Counted from the stretch's first letter, positions 11,136-23,597 are shown. The stretch is DNA of 64,000 nt from Eurosta solidaginis (GCF_040869045.1 NC_090319.1:364019739-364083738); one strand, 5' to 3'. The notes: generated by a model not told the origin, from the sequence alone. Translations and numbers: made by a program.

Positions 11136-11582
11136 ACAGGTCCATATATTTAATACTCCTATATTGCTAATACAAAATGCTCGCAATGAGTTTTGAATTC
11201 GAAATCAAAAAAAGACAGACTACAAAATTTTTGTGATTGGACCAGCATAAATGTGACAAGAAAATTTTTAAGGTACATTCGATTATTGAATACAAAAACA
11301 AAACCATTCGAACAGCAATATATCGACACTCTGATGTTTGTGAGTGTACCTAGCCTGACGTATCACTATAGGAGTATTACATATATGTAAAGATCCAATT
11401 TTGTATGTCCGTAACAATATAAAAAGCATTTACTTTTCACCATAAAAAACGAAATTTCAATCTAATATGTATTTCGATCGTTCCCTTCTATTTGGTCATT
11501 GTGTTTAATACAAATTCGGGTGTAGCGATTTCACCCACTTGGCATATTTATGTTAACGACTTTCTATTTCACATAATATATC
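11136..11582. other. AT-rich sequence, nothing recognised
   Basis: A 65-codon frame at 11193-11390 has no recognisable motif; otherwise featureless. Confidence 0.45.
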
Positions 11583-11584
11583 TA

Positions 11585-12376
11585 CACTAAAAGAAACAGA
11601 CTGGTAAACTCAACCGAAATAAGGGTCAATTCAACCGAAATGTCTGTCAATTTTTATCCAACGCAACAAGATGTTAAATCAACTGCGCACAAATCGTTGA
11701 TTCGTAATTGACCGGTTTAGTAGTAAAATGAACAAAAAAAGTTGTTGCGACAGCTTTGTACGAAAGTACCTATGTTGCGGCATTTGCATGGTAGATGAGT
11801 TTTCACTGAGATCTTTTCATGGTAGAAATACACTCGGAGTGCTTGCCGAACAGTGCCGAGGGGCGACCCCGCTTAGAAAATTTTCTTCTAATTGAAAAAC
11901 CTTATTTCTAAAATGTTTAAGTTGCTTTGCCCGCGGTGTAAACCCAGTGTCTTCGGTGTGGTAGGAGGGGCATGCTACCATCACACCATGGTGGCCGCCA
12001 TATACAGACGTAATGCATACATATAGTATACAGCATACATAAGTACAAAGTAGAGAGCGCAGTAAGCGTAACATTCTCTTTGAAATTTGCTCATGTACTG
12101 ACTGTTGATCACTGTTGAAATGACCTCACTGGTTGGGTTAACTCCGTTTGGTTAACAGAAAAATCAGTTAGATTGATTAGGAATCTGTCAATTTTACAGA
12201 ATTTTGTTAACTTAAGAGCGACAATTTCTCTTCTGTTGAAATGACAAAAATTATTTGTTCGCTTGACAAAGAACTCGGTCGAATTAACCATAATTCGATC
12301 AATTTAACCGAATCTCTGTTAAGTCAAGAACAACAGAACCGATTTGTTGATTTTACTAGCACCATTTCTTTCAGTG
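11585..12376. mobile_element. TIR element (MITE-like) with TA target site, carrying a nested SINE
   Basis: The left end CACTAAAAGAAAC (11585) and right end ...TTTCTTTCAGTG (12376) are inverted copies, flanked on both sides by TA (11583-11584, 12377-12378). The imperfect terminal repeat continues inward for about 35 bp (TAAA-TCAAC words on both arms). No transposase is encoded. Terminal TA and CACTGAAAG-type ends fit a non-autonomous Tc1/mariner-class element. Removing the nested SINE leaves about 570 bp. Confidence 0.65.
11777..12000 (-). mobile_element. tRNA-derived SINE, copy B (3' truncated), nested
   Basis: Minus-strand match to copy A over the tRNA-like head (GGTGTGATGGTAGCATGC) and the adjoining body, including AGCGGGGTCGCCCCTCGGCA. 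It stops short of the final third and lacks the A/T tail. The B box is mutated. It sits inside the TIR element at 11585-12376 and therefore inserted after it. Confidence 0.8.
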
Positions 12377-12378
12377 TA

Positions 12379-13765
12379 TTTAACAATTGCGTTGGTTAAT
12401 CGTTTTCACACTGCTTTCTAGCTACACACTTTTTTTAAATTTATTATTTATTTTTATTTTTTTCATTTTCATGTTGCATTGCAATTTATGTGCTTAGGTT
12501 AAAGTGAAGCCAGTTTCAGCCCACAGTGGTAGGAGCTAAATAACGACTGTGACATAAAAGAAGCAAAACAGCAGCCAATCAATTGAGGTGGCAACAGCTG
12601 TGTGAAAAAGAGTGCAACAATATAAAGTAAAAAAAAATTTTATTTAAGTTATTTAGCAAAAAAAAAAAAGTAGCAATTGCAACACTCGCCGCATAGTTGT
12701 ACACATGTTTGATTGCAAGACTGCAAATAACTTTGCATCTGCTGCTTACAAACTACTCTTGATTATGAAAGCGTGCAACACTGATTAGCTACAATGTCTG
12801 CAGCCATAACTAACAAACTTAAATCTTACAACAACATGCGCGCAACAAAATTAGTTATGCAAAAGAAATGCAGAAAAATTACACATTCTGATTTTTTTTT
12901 TTAATATTTCTATCGCTTTTTCTCAGTATTATTTGTTATCTTAGCAAAAACATGGCTACACACACATATATATATGTACATAAATTACTTTAAATCTTCC
13001 GTGCATATCTTTTGATTCTGGTACTAAAGCTCTGATAAATATGAAATGCAATGTTTTTACATACATTTCGATGTCAATGACATGCATTTACACATTCGTA
13101 AGTATTTATGCCTCGCTTATTTATTCATAGGCGCATGTAGTGTAAGTTGAAGTCAGCGAGGCCACAAACTGCATTTTGCAACAGAAACGTTAATGCAGAT
13201 ATTTTTTTAGCTACAGCTGTGAAGCGACAGTGACAGTAATAGAAATGCATACAAAATAAGTAACGAATACAAAAACAGAAAAGTAGGAACAGTTGGGAAA
13301 AACATTTTGCAAATATGCACAGTTATATACATAAGTAGATGTTTTGTGTAGAAGTGTGTGGGACAAGTGACGCACACGCCTGCAAGTTTACACACAATTG
13401 TGCTATTAAATGTTGCAGAAGAAGAAGAAGAAGAAGATGGATGCAGAGTAGCTTGGGACATATGCAGCAGCTGTTGCAAATTCTCTTATATTTGTTTTAA
13501 ATTTAATTCTCATTATACTCGTATTAAAGCGCATGTTGCACGTTGGAAATTCGTCAATGCGTTACACTTCTATTGTATAATACAGCAGCGGAATAGGCAT
13601 TGAACTCGTTACAAGAATCCCAATTTTTAATTTTTATGTGAAATTATTAGATATGCATATACCAAAGCGCCACCAGAATAGCTGCTATAATAGTAACCAA
13701 TGTTTTTTGGGAAAGATAAGATCTGAGTATGGTAACCGTCCAAACTCTTACTTCGTAATACACAC
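12379..13765. other. gene-free sequence with a short GAA microsatellite
   Basis: No gene recognised. An (AAG)n run lies at about 13418-13437 and produces glutamate/serine-rich shadow frames on the two strands. The rest is AT-rich. Confidence 0.45.
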
Positions 13766-13768
13766 ATA

Positions 13769-13925
13769 CAAGGTGCGGCAATAAAGTTCCAGGAATTCGT
13801 CAATACAAAACAAAAAAATGAAGTTTTAGGAAATATTTTACTATCGACCTTCAAAATAGTCTCCCTCTAACTCTTTACCAGCGATCGCCAGAAACTTCTT
13901 ATGGATGCGTGAGCACACCTTCATT
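13769..13925 (-). mobile_element. mariner-like transposon, 3' end
   Basis: The minus strand reads a C-terminal GDYFEG motif near 13860, typical of the last residues of mariner transposases. About 90 bp further comes a terminal inverted repeat whose plus-strand form is CAAGGTGCGGCAATAAAG, preceded by TA at 13767-13768. Only the last few codons and the 3' terminus are present. It may be the 3' end of the fragment at 14528-15090, separated by inserted DNA, or a separate copy. Confidence 0.55.
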
Positions 13926-14527
13926 AAACAAAATTGATGGCAAACAGTAAAAATATGGCGGCGGACCTAGTAAAAAGTACACTTTAAAAACAATTTAAAT
14001 ATATATTAAGAAATATTCAAAGTTTATTTTATTACTTCAAAATTCAAAAAGTGCGGTCTGCGCTTCTATCTCACAGGATTTGACAAACAGAGGAACGAAA
14101 TAGTTTACGTTCTGCGCATTTACGCACTAATAAAAATACGATAGAGTTTAACGCTTAAAACAGTTTTATTATATTGTGACTTATATTAGCAACACTAAGG
14201 GATACTATCATCTCTAAGCCGATACTGAGCAGTGACTTATATGCACATAACCAAATCAATCATTATGTCTACACATATGTCCATACAGTAGTAGAAGGTT
14301 GCAAATAATGACAGCCAATCAGCGAGCAGAGATGGCTCTCGCACGTACACAAACACAGTCGGACTTGGTAGCTTTCAAAATTAACGCATCGCATTGTTTT
14401 TTTGAATGCGTTTAAAAATACTTATGCATGCCTTCAATTAAATAAATCAAACAAAGCGTTATGTTCTCGTACAGACAAACCAAGAATATACCCAAACATA
14501 TAACTTCAAAAGTCATTTTACACGAAA
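13926..14527. other. AT-rich sequence between mariner fragments
   Basis: No similarity to transposase seen. It may be an insertion separating two pieces of one mariner copy. Confidence 0.4.
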
Positions 14528-15090
14528 TTATAGGAGGCTATTCCCTAATGGGCACATGAGACTATCTTCGGTTGTGGGCGATAGGATAGAATTCGCGCGG
14601 GGATATGTGGTGCGCAAAGATTCCAACGTTTCTCCCATGATTGGGAGCATCCTTGGTAGTTCTCCAAAATCGGCCCGGTTAGTACTGCGGCTACAACTTC
14701 TTGAACCGTCTATAACGCTGCCATAATGAACACCCTTCAGCTGCGACTTCATTTTGGGGTACAGAAAATAGTTGCAGGCAGCAAATTTGGGGCTAAAGCG
14801 TAAGTAAGGCACAAAAATTCTTGCAAAATGAATGTGTAATATCCCGGTGCATTGTGGTCATGCAAGATCCAGCCATCCTTGGCAACTTCGGGTCACACAT
14901 GAAAACCACGTGCCCGCAACTTCTCCAAAACGACAATATATAATTTTCCAGTCACTTTCTGGCCAGCGGGAACATATTCACTATACATGACGCCGTGGGT
15001 ATCGCAAAAAAAGTCAGCACTGCCTTAAGATGTGACTTTGGCTTACACTTCAGCAAGTTTGCCTTTACTATCAAAAGGTGCTTCCATATC
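14528..15090 (-). pseudogene. mariner-family transposase fragment, inactivated
   Basis: Minus-strand frames give the mariner DDE/D order. First comes FFCDTHGVMYSEYVPAGQKV (first Asp block, normally FFDxxG). WILHDHNAP follows, where the canonical motif is WILHHDNAP. Last is ACNYFLYPKMKSQLKG, where the canonical motif is CDYFLFPKMKSQLKG. Thus the second Asp position is rearranged and the third is Asn. There are also stops and at least two frameshifts. Known mariner transposases (about 345 residues) cut and paste at TA sites; this copy cannot. The N-terminal DNA-binding half is missing. Confidence 0.75.
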
Positions 15091-16784
15091 TCCAATTAAT
15101 CCAATCCCGCTCATACATCACCACTTTCTATCACATTGGCGGCTCACAACTCAACAATTTTCCCGAAGTTACAGATTTTGGAGTATTATTTGATTGCAAC
15201 TCAAGCCAAGTCGCCCACCACTGTAATAACAAAACACTGCAACGTTCAGAAAACAATTATCTACTGCACTGATGCAGTAGCAAAAGCTCAGTGCACTGGC
15301 CTCTCGATGGGGGAGCATATAGTCACGTGCGTTGCTGGTTGACTACTTCAAGTGTTTTGTACAAATATTCAAATAACACGCATGCATACACAATTACAGT
15401 CAACAACATAAAGGAAACTTATATAAGGAGTGTATCATTTAATCATAAGGGATTTAATGAAAGAAAATCAAATACTGCATATAAAATACAATTCAGAAAT
15501 GGTCAAGAATTATTTAGTTTTTCTACTTTTACCACAAATAGTTTTAAAACAAATTTTCTTCCACTGCTGTAGAAATTTATAAGAAAAAGTAAACACGAGA
15601 ATTTTCGGAGGCTTTTGCACCTTGTGTTTATCTTATTTATTTTCTGCTTTCGATCGAAGCTTTGCGTTAAAGCTAATAAGCTATTATTATTTACAAAATT
15701 TTTTGTTGTATATGTACATCAATATGCATGCAGTCACACTTTTAACAGTCATATACTCAATTGTAACTAAGTAGAATCGTTCAACGTTGACAGTTAAATG
15801 GCCGCGAGAAAAATGTGCAAATATAATTTTTGTCTACTTAACGAGAAAAAGTAGGAACAAACGTTGTTGTTGGGCGTACAAGTGGGTGTTTTTAAACATA
15901 TTTAGTGTGCAAAATTCGCGGGAAAAATATTGTCAACTGGCAGCCGTTGAAGCCTACTGGCACGCAGTGATTTGTACGCGTGGGCGTGTTGCAAGTGTGG
16001 CACGTTTTTCAAATGCAGCAATGCACTAGAGGGAAATTGGTTGTTTTTCCTATGTTAGTCGATGCATTTGAGTAAATGAATATTCTTTTGAATATGTGTG
16101 CGTGTTTATGTGTGTATTTAGTTTGCAGTTGTGGTATCTGCAGCTAAGCAACTGCATTGCAAAATTTAAGCAGCCCCATCATTAAACCAGCACTACGGAA
16201 ATCAATGTAATCAGCAAATTAACAAATAGCTTGACAAATAAACATTTGAACATTTTAGTTTTGCACTTACAATGAGCCCTGAGCTATTGAAAATTTGCAT
16301 ATATGCAATAAATACTTGCTTATGACTTGGGTTAAGTGCGTGATGAATAAATAGTTTTTGCAATTTGAAAAAAAAAGAAAAAAAAATTTTATTTAGGTGG
16401 AATGCTTAATGCGTATAGTTAATAGGTTATATTTAATACGTGGGTGTGGCTTGGTGACACATTTAAGAATTATGTTAGCAGAGTATGTAATTGAAAAATA
16501 TCGTCTTTATGGAGAATAGTACGGTAGTTAATATGAAGTGTGTGATATATGAATTTGTACTATGTGATTATAATCAGATCAAACTTTCCAGTGCGAGTTA
16601 CAACTGTGCTTAAAGTTAAAGGTAATACAAAGGTTTCTTTAATCCGGTTGCCCACTAGATCAGATCGAAACCAATACAAAAAAAATATCACACTAAACTT
16701 CCTTCAGGATTAAATCTTTTTTTTTTTTTTGTTGTGAATTTGGGATGGCAAAATTTTTTGTCAAATTTTTTCTCCATAACATTT
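15091..16784. other. gene-free sequence
   Basis: Open frames of 64-93 codons (15078-15572, 15787-16029) lack recognisable domains. No repeats with defined ends were seen. Confidence 0.4.
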
Positions 16785-17940
16785 ACATAAACTCAGCTGA
16801 GCAAAGCTCACAGAGTATGTTTATTTTTTTCGCATAACGGTAGTCCATAACTTCATAAACTAATCGAGATGAATATAGCCTGTAATATATCACAAATAGA
16901 AATTCATTTAGCCATGTCCGCACGTCCGTCTTTCCGTAAATACGATAACTTGGGTAAATTGAAAGGTATCTTAGCAAAGATATACGTGAAATCATGAAAC
17001 ACCTTATTGAGCGAAAAGAATTTTTCGAGAAAAACGTGTTTAAAGTTTTTGTTTAGCTTGACTATGGGTAGCGGCTGGTGGTTGTGAACGTACTTTGTAA
17101 TTAAAATTTAATTAATTTCCCGATAAACTACAAGCTCGAAACTTGGAACATAGTTTAGAACCCGATGACAATGCAATAATAAGAAAAACAAGTACAGCGG
17201 GGTATAAAAACTCCGATAGGTGGCGCATGGATCGAAATATTTCAAAAAATCGTATTTGCGGTTCGATTTGTGAAAAAACTAAGAAATAGAGAAAACTTCG
17301 GTTTGTTCCATTGAAAAGAGCTTTAATTTTTCTTTTAAGAATCACTCAAAAAGTGAAGAACGGTATTTTCGCACAATAGGGTCGTTTCATGATTCCAGGT
17401 CACATATATATTTATTCGTTGGCACTTATCCCCCGAGGCTTTTAAACAAATGAACGATAACCACGACCACTTTTGTATATATAAACTTTAGAAAACGCAA
17501 AAAACGTGATTATTCAGTAAATAATGGGCCTACCATAACCAAATTCCATACAGGTCGATTATCACAAAACTTGTCAATCAGATTTATTGTATTGTGGGTT
17601 ATGTGACTGGAAAAATGAACGAAGTAGGTGACCAGGCCCACTTTTACACAAAATGTATTAATATAAGCAATATTTTGTGCAAAGAAAAATCTTGTATCAA
17701 TGCTTTTCACTTTCAAAGTGCTATAGAGCAGAAGTTTAAAAGTAACATATTTTTTAAAATGGGTATGGGCTCGCCCCTGTTTCGACGAGGAATTCTTATA
17801 CCTTTTGGGAGCAGAAGAGTTGACTTTCGCGACAAAATTCGGTATACATACATTTACTTAAGACTAGCAATATTTTAGTTAAAACTTGACGAAATTGGTT
17901 AAGAACTCGCCCATTTTATATAAACCCTTTTTAAACAATC
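16785..17940 (+). mobile_element. decayed copy of the Helitron-like repeat, array-less subfamily
   Basis: Starts with the family's 5' signature ACTCAGCTGAGCAAAGCTCA and the following TTTAGCCATGTCCG block. Near 17455-17940 it resumes with words matching the copy at 55342-56790 (CCACGACCACTTTTGTATAT, GATTATTCAGTAAATAAT, CGAAATTGGTTAAGAACTCG). About 17105-17455 is unrelated and resembles another dispersed fly repeat (a GGTGGCGCATGGATCGAAAT segment), so this copy appears interrupted. The 3' terminal hairpin is missing. Confidence 0.55.
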
Positions 17941-18478
17941 TTAACAGATCATTACAGCCAGTGTCTTTGATTAAAATACAAATGTTTGATGTGTTTTCAA
18001 GGCATGCCGGAATCCAGTATGTAAGCGTATTGTAAGTGTAAAATAGCGTAGTGCTTTGAAGTGAAGTGCTGTATGGTGTAATATATAACGTAAGCGTATG
18101 TTTATGCATTAGTTTGGGAACAACTTACGTGATAGAGTTGATTATAGCAAAATCCGGCGGCAAATCAGTTAATTGAAAATAACAAAAGCAGAAAAATAAT
18201 TCGATGGTAAATAAGAGGGAAAGTTCAACGACAAGAGAAAATAAGTAAACAGAAGAAGAGGAGCGAGAAATGAGCAGTACATAGCCATGTCTGTAATAAT
18301 GTGGGAGATAATATTGATGTTTATGGTTATCTTCACGGCTGCGAAGCCAAAGCAATACAAGAAAAGGAAGGCACATAACGGAAGGGAAAAGAAAGGAAAA
18401 GTAAAATGTGGGGAGAAGAAAGGAAACATTTTGTAATCAAACCCAAAGCCGGAATCTAAGCCCGGAGACGTGTTATCA
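17941..18478. other. gene-free sequence
   Basis: Two overlapping minus-strand frames of 83 and 86 codons (18125-18429) are Phe/Leu/Ser-rich because the plus strand is purine-rich. No domain is recognised. Confidence 0.4.
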
Positions 18479-18479
18479 C

Positions 18480-18960
18480 TTCGTTGTCGACGTAATAACG
18501 GTTTGTTATCGATAAGTTATCGGTTTGTTGTACATATATAATTTATCGAGGAGATAAAGACGAGATATGCCAGTGTAATAAATTTGCTATAGATAACAAA
18601 GTTTTGGAATGAGTTACAAATTTTTTGTCGACGAGGTATCGAAAAACCATCAATTTATTACTGACAAATTATTGACAATTTATAGAAAAGTTTACAATAT
18701 GTTATGAAAAATTTTTCGTTTGGCTATGGACTAGTTATCTTATTGTTATTAAAAAATGAACGGTATGCTCCAAAATTTATCGATATACTATCGAAAATTT
18801 ATCGATTATTTATTAATTTTTTATCGAAATGTGTTCGATTAATTACCAGTTTTATTTTTATAATAATATCTATGTAATATCAGAAAGTTATTGATTTCTA
18901 ATCGGAGTGTTATCAATTCTTATCAACGCGCCAATTTTCAATCGAAGACTCATCTGTTTA
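18480..18960. repeat. degenerate TTATCGA minisatellite, block 2
   Basis: Same half-unit vocabulary as block 1 (GTTATCGATAAG, GTTATCGGTTTG, TTATCGATTATT, TTATCGAAATGT), strongly diverged, on the plus strand. Confidence 0.6.
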
Positions 18961-19107
18961 TAAGGAAAAGTGTAGGTACCTATGCAACTTCAGTATATAA
19001 TCGATGACACATCTGCATACCATTGTCGAATATTCTTGTTTTGATCATTTCAATGCATTGTGCACAAAACCAAATTGTATATGTTATCCGTCAACTTCCT
19101 TGAAAGA

Positions 19108-19220
19108 TGTTCGGCTATCTTCAGCGGGTGATGGAAGAGCTACAAGAGGAGACCACGATAGTCACTTTAAAAATCAGGCGGTCGGTTTTACGGTTGGTTA
19201 TTTTGACGTCTATACTGGAA
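19108..19220 (+). repeat. dispersed repeat, copy 1 of 2
   Basis: Begins TCGGCTATCTTCAGCGGGTG and runs to the ATTTTGACGT segment. It matches 54058-54162 in the same orientation with substitutions and a small gap. The element type is unknown; no terminal repeats or coding content seen. Confidence 0.7.
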
Positions 19221-20685
19221 GTGTCGCGCCTTCTTTGTACACAATGTTTCAGGGTTCAAGTGTGTTAAGACTATTTTAGACCATGTGATTTGAAAGAAGA
19301 TTGGCATTAATCAGAGAAGACCAGGCAAGGGCAGAAACAGTAGTTCATGAAGAAGTAAAACATGGCTCAGAGCTTCACTTCTTAAAAAGGTATGAAGAAA
19401 AACTACCAATATTAAATGTCACTTCATAGAATTATAACGTAATTAGCTATCTATCTTTTTCATATATACATGTAAATTTTGTAGAACAAGGTATTTTATT
19501 AGGTGAATATAAATAACAGCTTTTCATAAACATCAACTGCAACTTAAAGTAGAAATACTTTTTGGAGTTAACTCCTTTTTTGCAACTTACATTCTGGTTC
19601 ATTACATTGGCTGTTGTCATGTCTAGGAAAGTACTCACTCAGTCCTGCATTCATATTTCTCACATTTTCTATATGCAGGTTTAGTTATTTTCATAAAAAC
19701 TATTTCATCGTTTTTTTCATTTCACGGCTTCTTGCTCATTTGAAATAACTTAGCAAACATCAAGGCGTTGTGGAGTGATTCCGCTTCCTTAAGCCAACGT
19801 AAGGGAGCTGTTGTCTCATTGAAGCGCATACCTGAATACATGTAAAAATATATCCTTAGTAACCAAGGAAATCTGCAGCAATAATACTAGCAATAATATA
19901 TGGTAAATCCAAAAAAAAAATAAGAAAAATCAAACAAACAAGAAAATGAAGAAAAAAAAAGTTGCTACCACAAAAATATGAGTGAGCAATGATTTTTGTG
20001 TTATCCTAAAGCTACTACTGCAAATATATTTGAATGAAAAGGAAATGTTAAATATGAGAGGTTTGTTGACACGTCGGTATTTCCGTTGCACCGTCTCAAA
20101 TGCCATTTCGCACTTAGCTGCCGGTTCTTTTACGCTTTCGCGTATTTTTTTAATCTTTTCGATATTTTTTTACACGTTCTCAATTTTTTTTTTTTTTCAA
20201 ATGGCACACACATACAATGAAGGTTGTGTGTATGTAGCCTTTGATTTTTATTTCCTTTCGCTTATCCTCGAATGCATGCCCGCTGTGAAGACGCATGTGG
20301 AATGGAAGTGGGTGACAGACAAAGTGAAAGAGTTAGTGAGGAAGATCTATATTGGGACGTTCGGGTTCTTTAACTGAGCTTTAAAAATGAAAAAAAAAAA
20401 AAAATGTATGAGCTCCTAACTGAATAAGATGTGTATAGACTGATGAGAGTTTAGCAAACTTAAAGCGGTTTTAAAAGGACAGGTATTCGCCTGCTTTAAA
20501 GTGAGTCTTGCTCTCTCTATATGCCGCGAGAATATCAGACAATTCGGTATAGCTTTCGTAAAATTAATTTTTTTATATAGCGATATCCTGATGTATGTTT
20601 GTACAGGAAAAAAAAATCGCGATAGAGCCAAAGCCGACTACACTGATAGGCCAATACAGGAAGTTCAGTTAGAGTCTACCCGAAT
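19221..20685. other. gene-free sequence containing an unexplained 131-codon frame
   Basis: An open plus-strand frame at 19982-20377 contains long phenylalanine stretches over a poly-T tract (about 20150-20200), opens with GTG rather than ATG, and shows no recognisable domain. I do not regard it as a gene. No other feature was found. Confidence 0.4.
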
Positions 20686-20687
20686 AT

Positions 20688-20940
20688 CTTATTGTCGCTA
20701 CTTCTATTTCTATTGTTATCTCTATCCTCAATGTCAATCTTAATTTTTTTTTCAATTTCAACCTCAACTTGAATTTGTATCTTTACCTCTATCCTTTTCT
20801 CTCTTCTTAAGTACTCCTTTTTTTTTATATCTCCATATTATCCATTTCTTTCTCTTCCTCTATATCAATTTCTATTTCTATCTCTGTTTCCATCTCTGTT
20901 TGCATCCCATCTTCTTTTTCGTTTGTCTCACACCTCATTG
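20688..20940. repeat. pyrimidine-rich tract
   Basis: Plus strand composed largely of TTTCTAT, TATCTCT and TCTTTTTC words, a degenerate (TCTATT)n-like microsatellite. No gene. Confidence 0.6.
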
Positions 20941-20954
20941 AACCGTCACCTTTG

Positions 20955-21590
20955 TCGTATATCAGTCAGCTTATAAACATAAACGCCATTTCGCTGCATG
21001 TTGAGGGAAACAAATTTTTTATGGAAGATTCCTCCCCAAGAACTCTGCGTACAGAGAGCCTTTCATCGAGAAAACAAGGCCGCAAAAAAACTACGCCCTC
21101 CACATTCCCCATTTCGGTGAGGCAGTGTGGACGGAAGAGGATACTCCTCTATCTCACGCTTATGTAAATATTCCTTGAAACCGCCAAGTACACTCAATAT
21201 CTGTGTAAGGTGGCATTTGAGTTCGTCGTGCTTCCGCTCGTATTATTCCTCTATAAACCGAATGAACGTGAAGGTACAACGCCCTTTCGCGATTCCTCCC
21301 AACATACTTGATACTGTACGTGATCTCGCGCTTTTCCTGGTATCGTAAGAAGGTCGCTTAATTCCAATGCTTTGTATAGCGATTATTCACTTGCAGCAGA
21401 TCAACTGGTATTCCCAAAAAAAAAACCGGATCGCATATTCGGATATCATTTGAAAAGCACTTCCTGTTCGTACAGCTGTAAGTTGGTAAGCTGCTTGAAA
21501 ATCTATTTGATCGGACATTTTAGATCCGTACCACAATAGTGCTGCGTATAGCACTATGAAGCTAGTTACGTTGTACAAAAGCTGATGGAG
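20955..21590 (-). pseudogene. R1-group retrotransposon RT C-terminal relic
   Basis: On the minus strand the order is VTSFIVLYAALLWYGSKM, AVRTGSAFQMISEYA, RSRTV, IEE*YERKHDELKCHLTQIL, GGFKEYLHKREIEE. This is the thumb/C-terminal region of R1-like proteins (canonical ILYGAEIWA, QRTGALRIASAYRT, ERKHGEVNYHLTQ, GHGCFRxYLH). At least one stop and several frameshifts occur, and the terminal Cys-His motif is lost. It is one of three R1-like relics here (also 52535-53125 and 57005-60455). Confidence 0.65.
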
Positions 21591-21629
21591 AGCTTCACGT
21601 TGGAAAGTTACTTTGCGTATTCATATAAG

Positions 21630-21825
21630 GGCTGCGCTATCTTTAGATACTTCAGTATCTCAATCTCTTTCGGCATATCTAACTCTATTTCTATCTCTAT
21701 CACGATCTCTCGAAAAAGATATCTCCTTCCCATATCTATGTATCTTCATCTCTATCTTTATGGCTGTCTTCATCTCTTCTTATCTCTATCCCTTCCCTAT
21801 CTCTCTCTACCATTCGAATGATATA
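21630..21825. repeat. TCTATC/TATCTC hexanucleotide-like tract
   Basis: Degenerate pyrimidine microsatellite on the plus strand. The overlapping long frames on both strands (21585-21972) are Ser/Ile/Leu- or Arg/Asp-rich products of it. Confidence 0.65.
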
Positions 21826-23597
21826 ATCTTGGATTTTGTGTTTATTTCTCAAAATTTTATGATTATTGTTTTTTTGTATTACTGTTATTTTAACCAACCT
21901 GTCACTATTGGTTATAACTATATGTAAAAATTCGTATATAAATAATATGTCAATTCGTGTTGCTGCAAACATATATAATTACACACACATATGCACATAT
22001 ATAAATACATATGTATTTAAATTTTTGCATGCATCCTCAGTACCTTTGGTCTCTCCCTGTCGCAAACGCTGAGGTGTAAATAAAGTCCGTCCGTCTAGCC
22101 AACACATACTCAAAGCAATCTTTTCGCCTTATATCGTTTTTCGCATATCCTAGCATCTGCAGGTATCATTTTTCCTTTGCCAGTGCCGGTACTTGCGTTC
22201 AAGTTGTCTGCATTGCCCGACTGTTTGAGTCTGAGTTCTGGGATGTACGAAATTGTGTGCTTTTGTCATTGCCTTAGTTTCAAAGTATCTTTGCCGCCAT
22301 TGCTTTTACAATCGTCGTTCTGAGTTTTTTTTTTATTGCACTTCAAGTGGCTTTTCCGCTTAAAGCTTTCAGAATTTTTGGTTTTGCTTTGCTCTCGTTC
22401 CGTCTCTGCACTGCCTGGCATTAGTTTCTTATCCTAGCGTTGCCACACATTTAAACAACCTATTTTTTTGCAGTCACTGCTATGAAGACTCTTGTATGTA
22501 AATAAATCTTTGTTATTTTCATAAACTGTTTTTTTTTTTGTTTCACTTGCTAGAATGTAGCATTGTTGGTGTTTAACATATATGTTTAATTTGTCTGCGT
22601 TTTTGTTGGCCATTATTAGCACATTTTACGTCCCAGGTAAATGTGTGACAAAGTATATTTTGTTATAATTTAGTTGGCCAAATACTTATGTGTAGTTATG
22701 TATTTAAAAGTATGTAGAATCAAAGCTTACATATTTTGTCACGGTTGCTGGGCATTGTTGTTTTTTTTTTTTTTGTACAAGCCCGCAACTCATTAAATTA
22801 GGGGCGATATTTTAAAACTTTTTTTGATCAGAAGTTTGCGAATGATTTGCCGGCAGCTGCTCGCGTGCATGAAGCAGAAGAACCTGTTTTTGCAAAACTG
22901 TATTTTCCCTCAAGTAGAGTATGCTCCAGTCCCAGGAATTTGCGGTAAAGTACAAAGTGCAACTCAGGGTACCGGCGAGGAAACCCTTACGCAAAACTAA
23001 ATACGTAAGACCATCACAGAGGATCTTAGATCTAACTTATACAATGGAAATAAGTTTGAGGTTCATGCACCCTTTGCTACCAGGAAACTCTGGGCGTCTT
23101 TAGGATACATAATTTATGGACCGCAAGAATGACCTTGCATTTATTAGTCGCTAAGCAAGCAGAAATCAGCAATGAAAGAGGCTATTGCTGTTGTTGTAGC
23201 TATAAAGGATTATTTGCATGGCGTGCTTATGAATTATTTTTTGAGTGTTTACAAACATGGATGCATACGTCTTGCTTCGTCGCTCGTTAATACCCTACTA
23301 AACCAGAACCACAACAACGATTTCGCTCTTACCAACACACCCCACAGCCAAAGTCAAATTTTGGTGACCAATGCATTCAATAGCACTACAACTGAAAGTT
23401 AATAGCGACTTGTTCATCTTAAAAAAGATTTGAAATCATCCAATCAATTTTGATAACTCTAACTTACGTCAAAAAGACGCAGCTTACGCATGACAGGAAG
23501 GCGAGGGCTAAATTGAAATTAATAAACCTGTGCTCATGTTTTAGGTACCTTTGAATAAATTTAATAAGTTCATAAAATCAGAGCATATTGGTATACA
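21826..23597. other. gene-free sequence
   Basis: No gene supported. A GC-richer patch at 22850-23100 has open frames on both strands (22812-22994 minus, 22921-23103 plus), but I recognise no protein in it. It may be an old element remnant. Confidence 0.4.

Noticed and set aside
13207..13603. Opposed frames of 81 and 90 codons
   Set aside because: Created by an (AAG)n microsatellite giving poly-Glu on one strand and poly-Ser on the other.
19982..20377. 131-codon open frame
   Set aside because: Opens with GTG, includes a poly-Phe run over poly-T, and shows no recognisable domain.
21585..21972. Frames of 78-104 codons
   Set aside because: Composition follows the TCTATC tract; no conserved motif.
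22812..23103. Overlapping 60-codon frames in a GC-richer patch
   Set aside because: Open on both strands but without recognisable protein similarity; insufficient to call a gene.
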